A stretch of 37,722 nucleotides of DNA, taken from positions 1 to 37,722 of the forward strand of contig JAUYKV010000038.1 of assembly GCA_030699825.1 (NCBI GenBank). The letters run 5' to 3'. A program made the position numbers and the translations under genes. Shown in pieces: positions 8,341 through 17,485 of the stretch. Positions within the stretch are counted from its first letter, which is position 1; each line of letters begins with the position of its first letter. Source of the stretch: Pseudomonas sp. GTDB lineage: Bacteria; Pseudomonadota; Gammaproteobacteria; Pseudomonadales; Pseudomonadaceae. The notes below the pieces were generated by a model. It searched no databases, was not told the DNA's origin, and saw nothing but the letters and a program-made list of their open reading frames with translations.

Positions 8341-8400
8341 TCTTTTTTTGATAGCTGCAAGCGCTTGTCAGTAGGGCGCTGCGGGCCTATTTGATGCAAA
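8341..8400 (+). repeat. Comamonadaceae-type intergenic repeat, copy 2
   Basis: TTTTTTTGATAGCTGCAAGC followed by GCTTGTCAGTAGGGCGCTGC and a GGCCTATTTGATGCAAAA end. It fills the whole gap between lplT and the EamA gene and supplies the ATG of the latter. The GCGCTT..GGCGC arms can pair. Same family as 2198-2250 and 11487-11520. Confidence 0.65.
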
Positions 8401-9290
8401 ACTATTTGCCCGTTTTCGCCCTGCTGTTCAATGCCTTCGTCTGGGGCGTTTCCTGGTGGCCCTTCCGCCATCTGCACGCGGCGGGCCTGCACCCGTTGTG
8501 GGCGACGGCGCTGATGTACCTGCTGGCGCTGGTCACGCTGCTGGTGCTGCTGCCCGGTGCCTGGCGCCAGGCGCTGCGTTCACCGGGCCTGTGGCTGCTG
8601 GCCGTCAGCGCAGGGCTGACCAATGTGTGCTTCAACTGGGCCGTCACGGTGGGCGACGTGGTGCGCGTGGTGTTGTTGTTCTATCTGATGCCCGCCTGGT
8701 CGGTGCTGCTGGCGTGGCGGGTTCTGGGCGAGGTGCCCACGCCGCTGGCCTTGCTGCGCCTGGTGCTGGCCTTTACCGGCGTCGTGCTGGTGGTGCTGCC
8801 GCCGGGCGTGCCGCTCAGTCAGCTAGCACAGGGCCTGTCGGCCGTTGATCTGCTGGCCGTCACGGGGGGGTTTACCTTTGCGCTGACCAATGTCATGTTG
8901 CGCCGCCTGCACCAGGTACCCGAGCAGGCGCGCATGCTGGCCATGTTTGGTGGTGGGGCGCTGATGGCCGCGTTGGTGGCGGTAACGGGCATGGCTGTGG
9001 GTATCGTCACGCCAGTGCCACCGGTGGCCACGGGCTGGGTGCTGCTGGCCCTGGGGCTGGCGACGGCCTTTCTGTTGGGTAACTACGCGCTGCAATACGG
9101 CGCGGCCCGTCTGGCTGCGGGCACCACGGCCCTGGTCATGCTGACCGAGGTGGTGTTTGCGAGCACCTCGTCATGGCTGCTGGACGCCGCCGCGTTGCAG
9201 GAGCGCACGCTGGTAGGCGGGGCCTGCATCATGCTGGCGGCCTTGCTGGCCGTTGTGCCCGCCCGCAGGCGCCTTACACAAACAGGCTGA
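8394..9290 (+). CDS. EamA/DMT-family transporter
   Basis: 298 residues and ten predicted membrane helices in two repeats of about five, the drug/metabolite transporter (RhaT/EamA) plan. Helix 1 starts at once (LPVFALLFNAFVWGVSWWPF). Helix 9-10 motifs include LATAFLLGNYALQYGAARLA and TTALVMLTEVVFASTSSWLL, typical EamA C-terminal repeat features. ATG 8394 lies within the intergenic repeat; no other in-frame start fits the first helix better. No canonical RBS is visible. The substrate is unknown; such proteins often export amino acids or metabolites. Its 3' end overlaps the convergent DUF2251 gene by 17 bp. Confidence 0.82.
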   Translation: MQNYLPVFALLFNAFVWGVSWWPFRHLHAAGLHPLWATALMYLLALVTLLVLLPGAWRQALRSPGLWLLAVSAGLTNVCFNWAVTVGDVVRVVLLFYLMPAWSVLLAWRVLGEVPTPLALLRLVLAFTGVVLVVLPPGVPLSQLAQGLSAVDLLAVTGGFTFALTNVMLRRLHQVPEQARMLAMFGGGALMAALVAVTGMAVGIVTPVPPVATGWVLLALGLATAFLLGNYALQYGAARLAAGTTALVMLTEVVFASTSSWLLDAAALQERTLVGGACIMLAALLAVVPARRRLTQTG

Positions 9291-9678
9291 CGCAGGCCTC
9301 GTTCCATTCGTGCCCCTGCTGGGACCACGGCCCCACACCCGGCGGCGGAAAGCCCGAGCGGCAGTAGCCCTGCTGTGCTTCAAAATCGAACACCGCATGG
9401 GGGTAGTCGTTGATGAGCAGCGCCACCTTGCTGCCGTCGGCTGTCCAGCCGATGCGCACCGTGGACGCCTTGTCCTTGTCGGTCACGCTGGCCACGTTGT
9501 AGATGTGCAGCGCGTCCTGGATCGACTGACCTTTGGCCGCACGATCGATGGCGTAGAAATAGCCGGTTTCGCCATCGTCTTCAAAGACGGCGCTGAAATG
9601 CCCGGTGGGCGCGGCCCCCTCGATCATGAGGGCCTTGCCCACCAGGAGTTGCCTGACGGCTGCGACATGGATTGGCAT
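9274..9678 (-). CDS. DUF2251-family protein
   Basis: 134 residues from MPIHVAAVRQLLVGKAL, chosen because the family begins just before the VGKALMIEG block. The core motif FEDDGETGYFYAIDR is the recognisable signature of DUF2251, small cytoplasmic proteins of unknown function. Later blocks IYNVASVTDKD and VALLINDYPHAVFDFEAQQG, then a tryptophan-containing C-terminus (GPWSQQGHEWNEACVSLFV), also fit. No membrane segment or signal peptide. It is convergent with the EamA gene and divergent from glutathione peroxidase, so it is probably monocistronic. No function is assigned. Confidence 0.75.
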   Translation of the reverse strand: MPIHVAAVRQLLVGKALMIEGAAPTGHFSAVFEDDGETGYFYAIDRAAKGQSIQDALHIYNVASVTDKDKASTVRIGWTADGSKVALLINDYPHAVFDFEAQQGYCRSGFPPPGVGPWSQQGHEWNEACVSLFV

Positions 9679-9919
9679 GGTGATGGATCGGGCCAAGGGC
9701 GCGTGCCCCCTGCCCGCAACAGGTGGATAGATGCCCAAAGTTACCACGCGGCGAAGGCATTTTTGGGCTTGTGATGGTCGCGATGGCGATCAATGTCTGG
9801 CTGCCATGGTTTCTGGTGCACAGGGCATGCGGTGCCCGCGGGCGGCCGTCTCCCAAAGGCGCTACGATGGCCAGCCCGCGCGCCTGCCGCGCCGCCATTG
9901 CCTTTGCACCGGAGCCCCC

Positions 9920-10405
9920 ATGCCAACCATCTACGACTTTGACGCCCAGAACATCCAAGGCCAGAGCGTGCCCTTGCGCCAGTACGAGGGCAAGGTGCTG
10001 CTCATCGTCAACACCGCCAGCGCCTGCGGCTTCACGCCGCAGTTTGGTGGGCTGGAGGAATTGCACCAGCAGTACGGCGACAAGGGCCTGGTGGTGCTGG
10101 GTTTTCCGTGCAACCAGTTCGCGCACCAGGACCCGGGCAGCAACGAGGACATTGCCAGCTTCTGCCAGCTCAACTATGGCGTGAGCTTTCCGATGATGGC
10201 CAAGATTGACGTCAACGGCGCCGACGCCACCCCGCTCTACCGCTGGCTGGCCGCCGAGGCGCCGGGCCTGCTGGGTAGCAAGGCCATCAAATGGAATTTC
10301 ACCAAGTTCCTGGTGGGCAAGGAGGGGCAGGTCCTGCGCCGCTACGCGCCGCAGGATGCGCCCGAAAAACTGGCGGGCGACATCAAGGCTGCGCTGGCCG
10401 CCTGA
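9920..10405 (+). CDS. Glutathione peroxidase family protein
   Basis: 161 residues, normal for the bacterial BtuE/Gpx family, which reduces hydrogen and lipid peroxides with glutathione or thioredoxin. Active-site residues are visible: peroxidatic Cys36 in NTASACGFTPQ, Gln66 in GFPCNQF, and Trp125-Asn126 in IKWNFTKFLV. This is the Cys form, not selenocysteine. Cys64 and Cys82 are other cysteines; the position expected for a resolving cysteine in thioredoxin-dependent members is occupied by FPMMAKIDVNG, so the reductant is uncertain. RBS GGAG lies 5 bases before the ATG. corA follows after 84 bp. Confidence 0.92.
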   Translation: MPTIYDFDAQNIQGQSVPLRQYEGKVLLIVNTASACGFTPQFGGLEELHQQYGDKGLVVLGFPCNQFAHQDPGSNEDIASFCQLNYGVSFPMMAKIDVNGADATPLYRWLAAEAPGLLGSKAIKWNFTKFLVGKEGQVLRRYAPQDAPEKLAGDIKAALAA

Positions 10406-10489
10406 GCGGCAGGGCCTCTGCCGCCCGCCGGGCGCGCACCGGCCGTGCGAAGATAGTGCCCCACCCCCGCACCGCCCGAGCGTCTTCCC

Positions 10490-11455
10490 ATGATCCTGAA
10501 CTGTGTAGCCTACGAAAACGGCCGCAAGCTGGCCGATATTGATGTCGAAGCCATCAGCGATTGGCTGCACCGGCCCGAGGCCTTTGTCTGGGTGGCGCTG
10601 CGCGATCCCACGCACGAGGAGTTGCGCAAGATGCAGGAGGAGTTCAACCTGCACGATCTGGCCGTGGAGGATGCCATCAAAGGCCTGCAGCGCCCCAAGA
10701 TCGAGGAGTACGCCGACACGCTGTTCGTGGTGATGCACCTGGTCGAACCCGACAACGGCGACCTGCAGGTGGGCGAGCTGGCGGTGTTTGTCGGACACAA
10801 CTTCGTGCTGTCGGTGCGCAGCCGCAGCCAGCAGAATTTTCTGGGCGTGCGCGCGCGGTGCGAGCGCGAGCCGCTGCTGCTGCGCCACGGCGCAGGCTTC
10901 GTGTTCTATGCACTGATGGATGCGGTGGTGGACCGCTACTTCCCGCTGATCGACGATTTCGAGTCGGAGCTCGAACAGATCGAGGATGCCATCTTTGAAC
11001 ACGGGACCGCGCGCGGCAGCATTGAACGGCTGTACGCACTCAAGCGCCGCACCACGATGCTGCGCCATGCGGTTAGCCCGCTGCTGGATGTGGTGGGCAA
11101 GCTGTACGGCGGGCGCGTGCCCGAGGTCTGCACCGGAACGCAGGAGTACTTCCGCGATGTGCATGACCACCTGGCACGCATCAACAACTCCATCGACACC
11201 ATCCGTGACACCATCGGCACGGCCATCCAGGTGAATCTGTCCATGGTGACCATCGAAGAGTCCGAAACCACCAAACGCCTGGCGGCCTGGGCGGCGATTT
11301 TTGCCGTGTCCACGGCCCTGGCCGGCATCTGGGGCATGAACTTCGAGCACATGCCCGAGCTGAAATGGGCCTTTGGCTATCCGATGGCGCTGGCGGTGAT
11401 CTTTTGCTCCGGAGCCGTCTTGTATTGGCGTTTTCGCAAGACAGGCTGGCTCTAG
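10490..11455 (+). CDS. corA: CorA-family magnesium/divalent cation transporter
   Basis: 321 residues with the CorA plan: a large acidic cytoplasmic domain, a long helix (about 225-285) rich in charged residues, and two C-terminal membrane helices. The pore signature GMN is at about 282-284 in GIWGMNFEHMPELKW; the short external loop after it (FEHMPELKW) is acidic, as in Mg2+ channels. The C-terminus is basic (YWRFRKTGWL). The pentamer takes up Mg2+ (and Co2+ or Ni2+) down the membrane potential. It is monocistronic in appearance; the ProQ-domain gene is convergent downstream. Confidence 0.92.
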   Translation: MILNCVAYENGRKLADIDVEAISDWLHRPEAFVWVALRDPTHEELRKMQEEFNLHDLAVEDAIKGLQRPKIEEYADTLFVVMHLVEPDNGDLQVGELAVFVGHNFVLSVRSRSQQNFLGVRARCEREPLLLRHGAGFVFYALMDAVVDRYFPLIDDFESELEQIEDAIFEHGTARGSIERLYALKRRTTMLRHAVSPLLDVVGKLYGGRVPEVCTGTQEYFRDVHDHLARINNSIDTIRDTIGTAIQVNLSMVTIEESETTKRLAAWAAIFAVSTALAGIWGMNFEHMPELKWAFGYPMALAVIFCSGAVLYWRFRKTGWL

Positions 11456-11466
11456 GAAACACCAGT

Positions 11467-11486
11467 AAAAAATGCCTTCAAGGCAT
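11467..11486 (-). terminator. Possible intrinsic terminator downstream of the ProQ-domain gene
   Basis: On the minus strand ATGCCT-TGA-AGGCAT forms a 6-bp stem with a 3-base loop followed directly by six T. It lies 50 bp past the stop of the ProQ-domain gene. The stem is short, so efficiency is uncertain. Confidence 0.45.
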
Positions 11487-11520
11487 AGTGGTAAAGCGCA
11501 AGCAGCTATCTTTTTGATAG
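11487..11520 (-). repeat. Comamonadaceae-type intergenic repeat, copy 3
   Basis: Minus-strand reading gives AAAAAGATAGCTGCTTGCGC then TTTACCAC, matching the GATAGCTGC..GCGCTT core of the copy at 8341-8400. It lies between the convergent corA and ProQ-domain genes. Confidence 0.55.
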
Positions 11521-11536
11521 TTGCCGGCGCGCTGCC

Positions 11537-12400
11537 TTATGCCGCAGCGTCAGGTGCAGGTGCAGGTGCAGGTGCAGGTGCAGGTGCAGGTGCAGCGGCG
11601 CGCTGGCGGGCGTTGTGCAGGCTGCGCTCTGCGGAACGTGGGTCCATGCCGTACATGTCGGCAAATTCCGCCACGGTCTTGCCGCTGGCCTCGTAGGCGC
11701 GCAGCAGGGCTTCTTCGCGCGCCTGCAGGGCGGCCAGTTCGGCCAGGGCTTCGGCCAGCACGGCGTTGGCGGCTTCATCGCGGGAATGCACGCGCTCGGC
11801 ATATTCCTCGCGCGTCAGGCCGCTCGCCTCAATGGCGCGCACGATGCGCCCGATCAGCTTGGGGCGCAGGTCTTCACCGCCCCGGCCCTGGCGGCGACGG
11901 TGCACCTCCAGCAGTGCCTGGTGGACATGTTCGGGTGCCATGGCTTCGACCGGCTGGCCCTGCAGGTCGTGGCGCTGGCGCCCTTCGGCGACGCTGTGCA
12001 GGTAGCGGGTGGATCGGGTGTGGATGCCCAGGGCCAGTTTCAATGCTTCGCGCTCAAACAGATCGGGGTGTGCGGCCAGCAAATCCTGGAAGATGCCGCG
12101 CTTGAGCGGCAAAAATACCGCGCCAAAAAGTTGAGGGTACAACTCGGCCAGCTTCTCCAGCGCGGGTGGTATGGGCCGTGGCGCGCGGGGCGTCTTGGCC
12201 TGGCCATCGGCCTGCGGCGCAGCGGCACCCGCGGGGCCTGCGCCCTTGCGGCGGCCGCGGGCGTTGTCGCGGGTTGAATCTGCGGGCGGGGGTGAGCCCT
12301 CCGCGCTGGCGGGAGCGTTCGCAGGCCCCTCGGTCGCGGCCATGCCTGGGGCTGCGGCGGTGGCGGGGGTCTGGTCAGGTGCGGGCGCGGAATCGGTCAT
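11537..12400 (-). CDS. ProQ/FinO-domain RNA-binding protein
   Basis: 287 residues. The N-terminus (1-75) is a disordered Ala/Pro/Gly-rich tail with a basic patch (NARGRRKGAG). The ProQ/FinO RNA-binding domain covers about 78-175: LEKLAELYPQLFGAVFLPLK, RGIFQDLLAAHPDL, LKLALGIHTRSTRYLHSV and HQALLEVHRR. The family binds structured RNAs and sRNA-mRNA pairs. A helical segment (about 180-265) ends with a helix-turn-helix-like stretch TVAEFADMYGMDPRSAERSL. The extreme C-terminus is (Ala-Pro)7, encoded by a hexanucleotide tandem repeat. This is the extended betaproteobacterial type rather than enterobacterial ProQ, which carries a C-terminal Tudor-like domain that I do not see here. RNA targets are unknown. 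Confidence 0.85.
   Translation of the reverse strand: MTDSAPAPDQTPATAAAPGMAATEGPANAPASAEGSPPPADSTRDNARGRRKGAGPAGAAAPQADGQAKTPRAPRPIPPALEKLAELYPQLFGAVFLPLKRGIFQDLLAAHPDLFEREALKLALGIHTRSTRYLHSVAEGRQRHDLQGQPVEAMAPEHVHQALLEVHRRRQGRGGEDLRPKLIGRIVRAIEASGLTREEYAERVHSRDEAANAVLAEALAELAALQAREEALLRAYEASGKTVAEFADMYGMDPRSAERSLHNARQRAAAPAPAPAPAPAPAPDAAA
11551..11592. repeat. (CAGGTG)7 hexanucleotide microsatellite in the ProQ-domain gene
   Basis: Seven perfect tandem copies of CAGGTG, followed by CA. In the gene's reading frame (minus strand) they encode alternating Ala-Pro. Slippage would add or remove whole dipeptides without a frameshift, so the tail length may vary between strains. Confidence 0.95.
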
Positions 12401-12488
12401 GGCAGAGCAGGAGATGGGGCAACAAAACCCTCGATCATGCCAGCCTTGGCGCGCAGGTCTGTGCGGCGGGCTCGCGCCGAGGGTGAAA

Positions 12489-13718
12489 TCACGCAGTCAG
12501 GGCGTCGTCGAGCACCTGCACCCAGTGGCGTACCGGTGTCCCGGTGCCGCTTTGCAGGTGGGTGATGCAGCCGATGTTGGCCGAGGTGATGACGACCGGT
12601 TCCAGCGCGGACAGGTGGCCGATCTTGCGTTCGAGCAACTGGTGCGAGAGCTGGGCCTGCAGCACTGAATAGGTGCCGGCCGAGCCGCAGCACAGGTGCG
12701 ACTCGTTCAGGGTCAGGCGTACATCAAAGCCCAGCGTGCGTAGGTGTTGCTCTACCCCGCCACGCAGTTGCTGGCCGTGCTGCAGCGTGCAGGGCGGGTG
12801 GAAGGCCACCACGCCCTGGGGGATATTGCGCAGGCGGCCCTGCAGCGCAGGAGCAATGTCGGGCAGCAGTTCCGAGAGGTCGCGTGTCAGGGCACTGGTG
12901 CGCGCCGCCTTGTCGGCGTACTGCGGGTCGTGGCGCAGCAGGTGGCCGTATTCCTTCACGGTGACGCCGCAGCCTGAGGCATTCATCACGATGGCTTCGA
13001 CCGCACCGCTTGCGATGTGCGGCCACCAGGCGTCGATGTTGGCGCGCATTTGCGCCAGGCCGCCGTCCTGGTCGTTCAGGTGGAACTTCACGGCGCCGCA
13101 GCAACCGGCCTCGGGTGCCACCAGGGTTTGGATACCGGCCGCGTCGAGCACGCGCGCAGTGGCGCTGTTGATGCCCGGCATCATGGCGGGCTGCACACAG
13201 CCCATCAGCATCAGCACCTTGCGTGCGTGCTCTCGCGTGGGCCAGGTGCCAACCGGCTCCACCGCGGGCACCTTGGCGCGCAGGCTGGCGGGCAGCAGGC
13301 CGCGCACGGCCTGGCCCATCTTCATGGCCGGGGCGAACAGGGGCGAGGGAAGTCCCTCCTTGAGCGCCCAGCGCACCGTGCGCTCGACCAGCGGGCGGGG
13401 CACTTTTTCGTCCACGATCTTGCGGCCGATGTCCACCAGGTGGCCGTACTGCACGCCGCTGGGGCAGGTGCTTTCGCAGTTGCGGCAGGTCAGGCAGCGG
13501 TCCAGGTGCAACTGGGTCTTGGCGCTGACCGGGTTGCCTTCCAGCACCTGCTTGATCAGGTAGATACGCCCACGCGGGCCGTCCAGTTCGTCGCCGAGCA
13601 GTTGGTAGGTCGGGCAGGTGGCGTTGCAGAAGCCGCAATGCACACAGCTGCGCAGGATGCTTTCGGCCTCTTCGCCGCGCGGCAGACGCTTGGCCTGTTC
13701 AGTTAAATTGGTCTGCAC
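12489..13718 (-). CDS. glcF: Glycolate oxidase iron-sulfur subunit GlcF (composite of two lineages)
   Basis: 409 residues, normal length. Two [4Fe-4S] motifs lie near the N-terminus: CVHCGFCNATCP (about 26-37) and CLTCRNCESTCP (about 77-88). The C-terminal half has two CCG-type heterodisulfide-reductase motifs, EAGCCGAVKFHLND and ESHLCCGSAGTYS. GlcF passes electrons from the flavin subunits GlcD/GlcE to the membrane quinone pool when glycolate is oxidised to glyoxylate. The start is GTG at 13718, four bases after the glcE stop. The N-terminus (MQTNLTEQAKRLPRGEEAE) reads as Pseudomonas, while VRWALKEGLPSPLFAPAMK onward reads as Comamonadaceae. The first four prolines all use CCG; from about 13,460 onward CCC predominates. 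The protein is in frame throughout, so it may still be functional if the join is real. Confidence 0.92.
   Translation of the reverse strand: MQTNLTEQAKRLPRGEEAESILRSCVHCGFCNATCPTYQLLGDELDGPRGRIYLIKQVLEGNPVSAKTQLHLDRCLTCRNCESTCPSGVQYGHLVDIGRKIVDEKVPRPLVERTVRWALKEGLPSPLFAPAMKMGQAVRGLLPASLRAKVPAVEPVGTWPTREHARKVLMLMGCVQPAMMPGINSATARVLDAAGIQTLVAPEAGCCGAVKFHLNDQDGGLAQMRANIDAWWPHIASGAVEAIVMNASGCGVTVKEYGHLLRHDPQYADKAARTSALTRDLSELLPDIAPALQGRLRNIPQGVVAFHPPCTLQHGQQLRGGVEQHLRTLGFDVRLTLNESHLCCGSAGTYSVLQAQLSHQLLERKIGHLSALEPVVITSANIGCITHLQSGTGTPVRHWVQVLDDALTA
13440..13560. other. Probable junction between Comamonadaceae-like and Pseudomonas-like DNA
   Basis: Sequence to the left carries Comamonadaceae-like genes and repeats; sequence to the right is syntenic with the Pseudomonas glc-ubi-pho-pst region. 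Within glcF the proline codon choice and protein character switch around the second cysteine cluster (CLTCRNCESTCP), which is conserved enough for two genomes to share long near-identical DNA. The exact breakpoint cannot be fixed by eye. See findings. Confidence 0.6.
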
Positions 13719-13721
13719 GGT

Positions 13722-14785
13722 TCACACCTCGGCGTACATGCGGCCAGCGTTGAAGATCCCCTGCGGGTCGAGCTGGGTTTTAAGCTGGCGGTGATAGCGC
13801 AGCAAAGGCGCGGACAGCGGCTGGAACGGGCTGTCGCATACGCCGGCGCTGAAGCAGCTGGCATGCCCGCCGGCGGCACTGGCGATGCTGCGGATCTGCG
13901 CCGCCTCGGCCGCCGACTTCAGCCAGCGCTGGGCACCGCCCCAGTCGATCAGCTGATCGCCGGGCAGCGCCAGCAGCGGGGTGTTGTTGGGCAGCGACAA
14001 GCGCCACAACGGCCGCGGATCGGCGAAGAACGCCAGGCGCTGCTCGTTCAGCTGCTGCCAATAGGCCGGGTCGAGCAGTTCGCCACCGAGGCTCTTGCGG
14101 GCGGCGGCCACCGAACCTTCGCCGCCTTCCAGGCGCAGGTGCAGGGCGTGACCGTCATGGCTGGCGGCGCTCAGCGGGAGCGGCTGCTGGCCCCACTCGG
14201 CGAGCTGGCGCAGGGCGCTCTCGGCGTCCATCGGCAGGCGCAGGCTGAGGCACTGACGCGGCTTGGGCAGTACCTTGAGCGACACCTCGGTGATCAGTCC
14301 CAGACAACCAAAACTGCCCACCAGCAGGCGCGACAGATCGTAGCCGGCGACATTCTTCATCACCTCGCCGCCGAAGCGCAGGTGTTTGCCGTTGCCGCTG
14401 ATCAGCCGCGTGCCCAGGACCATGTCACGCACCGAGCCGGACCAGGGCCGGCGCGGGCCGGACAGGCCCGTGGCGACCATGCCGCCGACGGTGGCGTCGC
14501 CGCCGAAGTTCGGCGCCTCGCAGCTGAGCATCTGCCCGGCCTCGTCCAGCGCCGCCTGCAATTCGGCCAACGGGGTGCCGGCGCGGACGGTGACCACCAG
14601 TTCGGTCGGGTCGTAGCTGACGATACCGCGGTGGGCACGGCTGTCGATCACCTCGCCGATCACCGGACGACCGAGAAAGGCCTTGCTGTTGCCGCCCTGA
14701 ATGCGCAGCGGCAGCGCATTGTTGAGGGCGTGATTGACCTGTTCCAGCAGCGCCGTACTGGCATCGAAATCATGCGGCATGGGCA

Positions 14786-14786
<1 letters not shown>
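13722..14786 (-). CDS. glcE: Glycolate oxidase FAD-binding subunit GlcE
   Basis: 354 residues with the FAD_binding_4 (PCMH/VAO-like) domain: LPLRIQGGNSKAFLGRP, GIVSYDPTELVVTVRAGTPL, then SCEAPNFGGDATVGGMVATG and VMKNVAGYDLSRLLVGSFGC. A shorter C-terminal part ends HPQ-free with LKTQLDPQGIFNAGRMYAEV, the usual family ending. GlcE works with GlcD and GlcF in the membrane-associated glycolate dehydrogenase. The start ATG (14786) overlaps the glcD stop as TGATG, indicating translational coupling. A second in-frame ATG lies two codons downstream (MPHDF). Codon use (CCG for Pro) and wording of motifs are Pseudomonas-like. Confidence 0.95.
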
Positions 14787-16285
<1,499 letters not shown>

Positions 16286-16403
16286 GGCAGGCTCACTCGG
16301 GTGACTTTGCGGGTGAAATCGTTATGGCGCATCCGCACAGCGGTGCGCTGGTTGTGCAGCATGTTTAGTCCCTGGCAACCAGGACGTCCATCGCCATTCG
16401 CGC

Positions 16404-16414
16404 TGGTATGACCA
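16404..16414. promoter_or_regulatory. FadR/GntR-type operator 1 in the glcD-glcC gap
   Basis: TGGTATGACCA is a perfect TGGT-N3-ACCA palindrome, extendable by one pair to CTGGTATGACCAG. This spacing is the pattern bound by FadR-subfamily regulators such as PdhR and LldR. It lies 119 bp before the glcD start, as expected for GlcC control of the operon. GlcC itself is assigned by inference. Confidence 0.6.
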
Positions 16415-16512
16415 GTTTTTTCAGACTCATGCGTCACCATTTATCGACTCAGGCTTTATCCAGCCTGGCTAACACGCCTATATTGATCAATCGAATCTCA
16501 ACAAACTCTAAC

Positions 16513-16523
16513 TGGTCCTACCA
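16513..16523. promoter_or_regulatory. FadR/GntR-type operator 2 near the glcC start
   Basis: TGGTCCTACCA repeats the TGGT-N3-ACCA palindrome seen 109 bp away. It ends 18 bp before the glcC start codon, a position suited to autoregulation. Confidence 0.6.
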
Positions 16524-16541
16524 CTCAGCGAGTAACCCGCA

Positions 16542-17318
16542 ATGGATGTAGAACAGCCCGTAATACGCCGACAAGTCAGCGATGTGGTGGCCGAAAAAAT
16601 TGAACGACTGATCGTCGATGGCGTGCTCAAGGTCGGCCAGGCCCTGCCCTCGGAGCGGCGCCTGTGCGAGAAGCTGGGGATTTCCCGCTCGGCACTGCGC
16701 GAAGGGCTCAAGGTGCTGCGCGGGCGCGGCATCATCGAGACCGCCCAGGGCCGCGATTCGCGGGTCGCCAGCCTCAACGGGCCGCGCGACGCCAGCCCGC
16801 TGATGCACCTGTTCAGCTCGCAGCCACGTACCCTGTTCGACCTGCTCGAAGTGCGTGCCCTGCTCGAGGCCGAGTCGGCGCGCCTGGCCGCCCTGCGCGG
16901 CACCGACGCGGATTTCGTCCTGCTGACCCGGCGTTACGAGGAAATGCTCGCCGCCCACAACGAGCCGCCGAGCGAGGTCGAACCGCGTGAACATGCGCGC
17001 CTCGACCATGCCTTCCACCTGGCCATCTGCGAGGCGTCGCACAACCCGGTGCTGCTGCACACCCTGCAATCGCTGACCGACCTGATGCTCAACTCGGTGT
17101 TCGCCTCGGTGAACAACCTCTATCACCGGCCGCTGCAGAAGCGCCAGATCGACCGCCAGCATGCGCGCCTCTACCACGCGGTGATCGAGCGCCTGCCGGA
17201 ACAGGCGCAACGCGCGGCGCGCGAGCATATCCTCAGCATCCGCGACAACCTCAAGGAGATCGAGCAGGAGGAGCAGCGCCTGGTACGCGCGACCATGCGC
17301 CTGGAGGGTTGGGCCTGA
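16542..17318 (+). CDS. glcC: GntR/FadR-family regulator of glycolate utilisation
   Basis: 258 residues. The N-terminal winged helix (about 8-75) has the GntR pattern: VVAEKIERLIVDGVLKVGQ, LPSERRLCEKLGISRSALRE and GLKVLRGRGIIETAQGRDSR. The C-terminal all-helical FCD effector domain (about 95-235) has FDLLEVRALLEAESARLAA and metal-coordinating histidine motifs DHAFHLAICEASHNPVL and QHARLYHAVIE. It is divergent from glcDEF, the standard place for GlcC, an activator responding to glycolate or its acetate/glyoxylate relatives. No strong RBS is seen before the ATG (GCGAG only). The 167-bp downstream gap carries a Pseudomonas-type repeat. Confidence 0.92.
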   Translation: MDVEQPVIRRQVSDVVAEKIERLIVDGVLKVGQALPSERRLCEKLGISRSALREGLKVLRGRGIIETAQGRDSRVASLNGPRDASPLMHLFSSQPRTLFDLLEVRALLEAESARLAALRGTDADFVLLTRRYEEMLAAHNEPPSEVEPREHARLDHAFHLAICEASHNPVLLHTLQSLTDLMLNSVFASVNNLYHRPLQKRQIDRQHARLYHAVIERLPEQAQRAAREHILSIRDNLKEIEQEEQRLVRATMRLEGWA

Positions 17319-17385
17319 TGAGGAGTGGGTTAGAGCCGCACAGGTCAGGCGCGCAACGCGCGCTGCCCATCAGCCCATGCCGGCG

Positions 17386-17434
17386 ATGGGTATCGCTACG
17401 CTCAACCTAGGCGGCCCCACCCATCCTACGATTC
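17386..17434. repeat. Pseudomonas-type dispersed intergenic repeat, copy 1
   Basis: GATGGGTATCGCTACGCTCA then ACCTAGGCGGCC..CCCATCCTACGA. A second copy with the same core is at 23813-23860. The ends GATGGGT and ACCCATC can pair. It lies between glcC and ubiC; an 18-bp GC-rich palindrome (GGCGCGCAACGCGCGC) precedes it near 17,350. Confidence 0.6.
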
Positions 17435-17485
17435 GACCCGGCAAATCGCTGGCGGCACCATGTTAGACTCGCGCGCTTTCGATTC

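Noticed and set aside
9581..11350. 589-codon minus-strand ORF over gpx and corA
   Set aside because: Antisense shadow of two clearly functional genes; no recognisable protein features.
11551..11592. CRISPR-like regular repeats
   Set aside because: The units are contiguous hexamers without spacers and lie in frame in a coding gene.
1320..13718. A glyoxylate gene group made of hyi plus glcDEF
   Set aside because: The genes are more than 10 kb apart with unrelated genes between, and glcDE come from the other lineage.
16371..16383. Third GlcC operator CCTGG-CAA-CCAGG
   Set aside because: It lacks the TGGT-N3-ACCA arrangement of the other two; it may be chance, so it was not listed as a feature.
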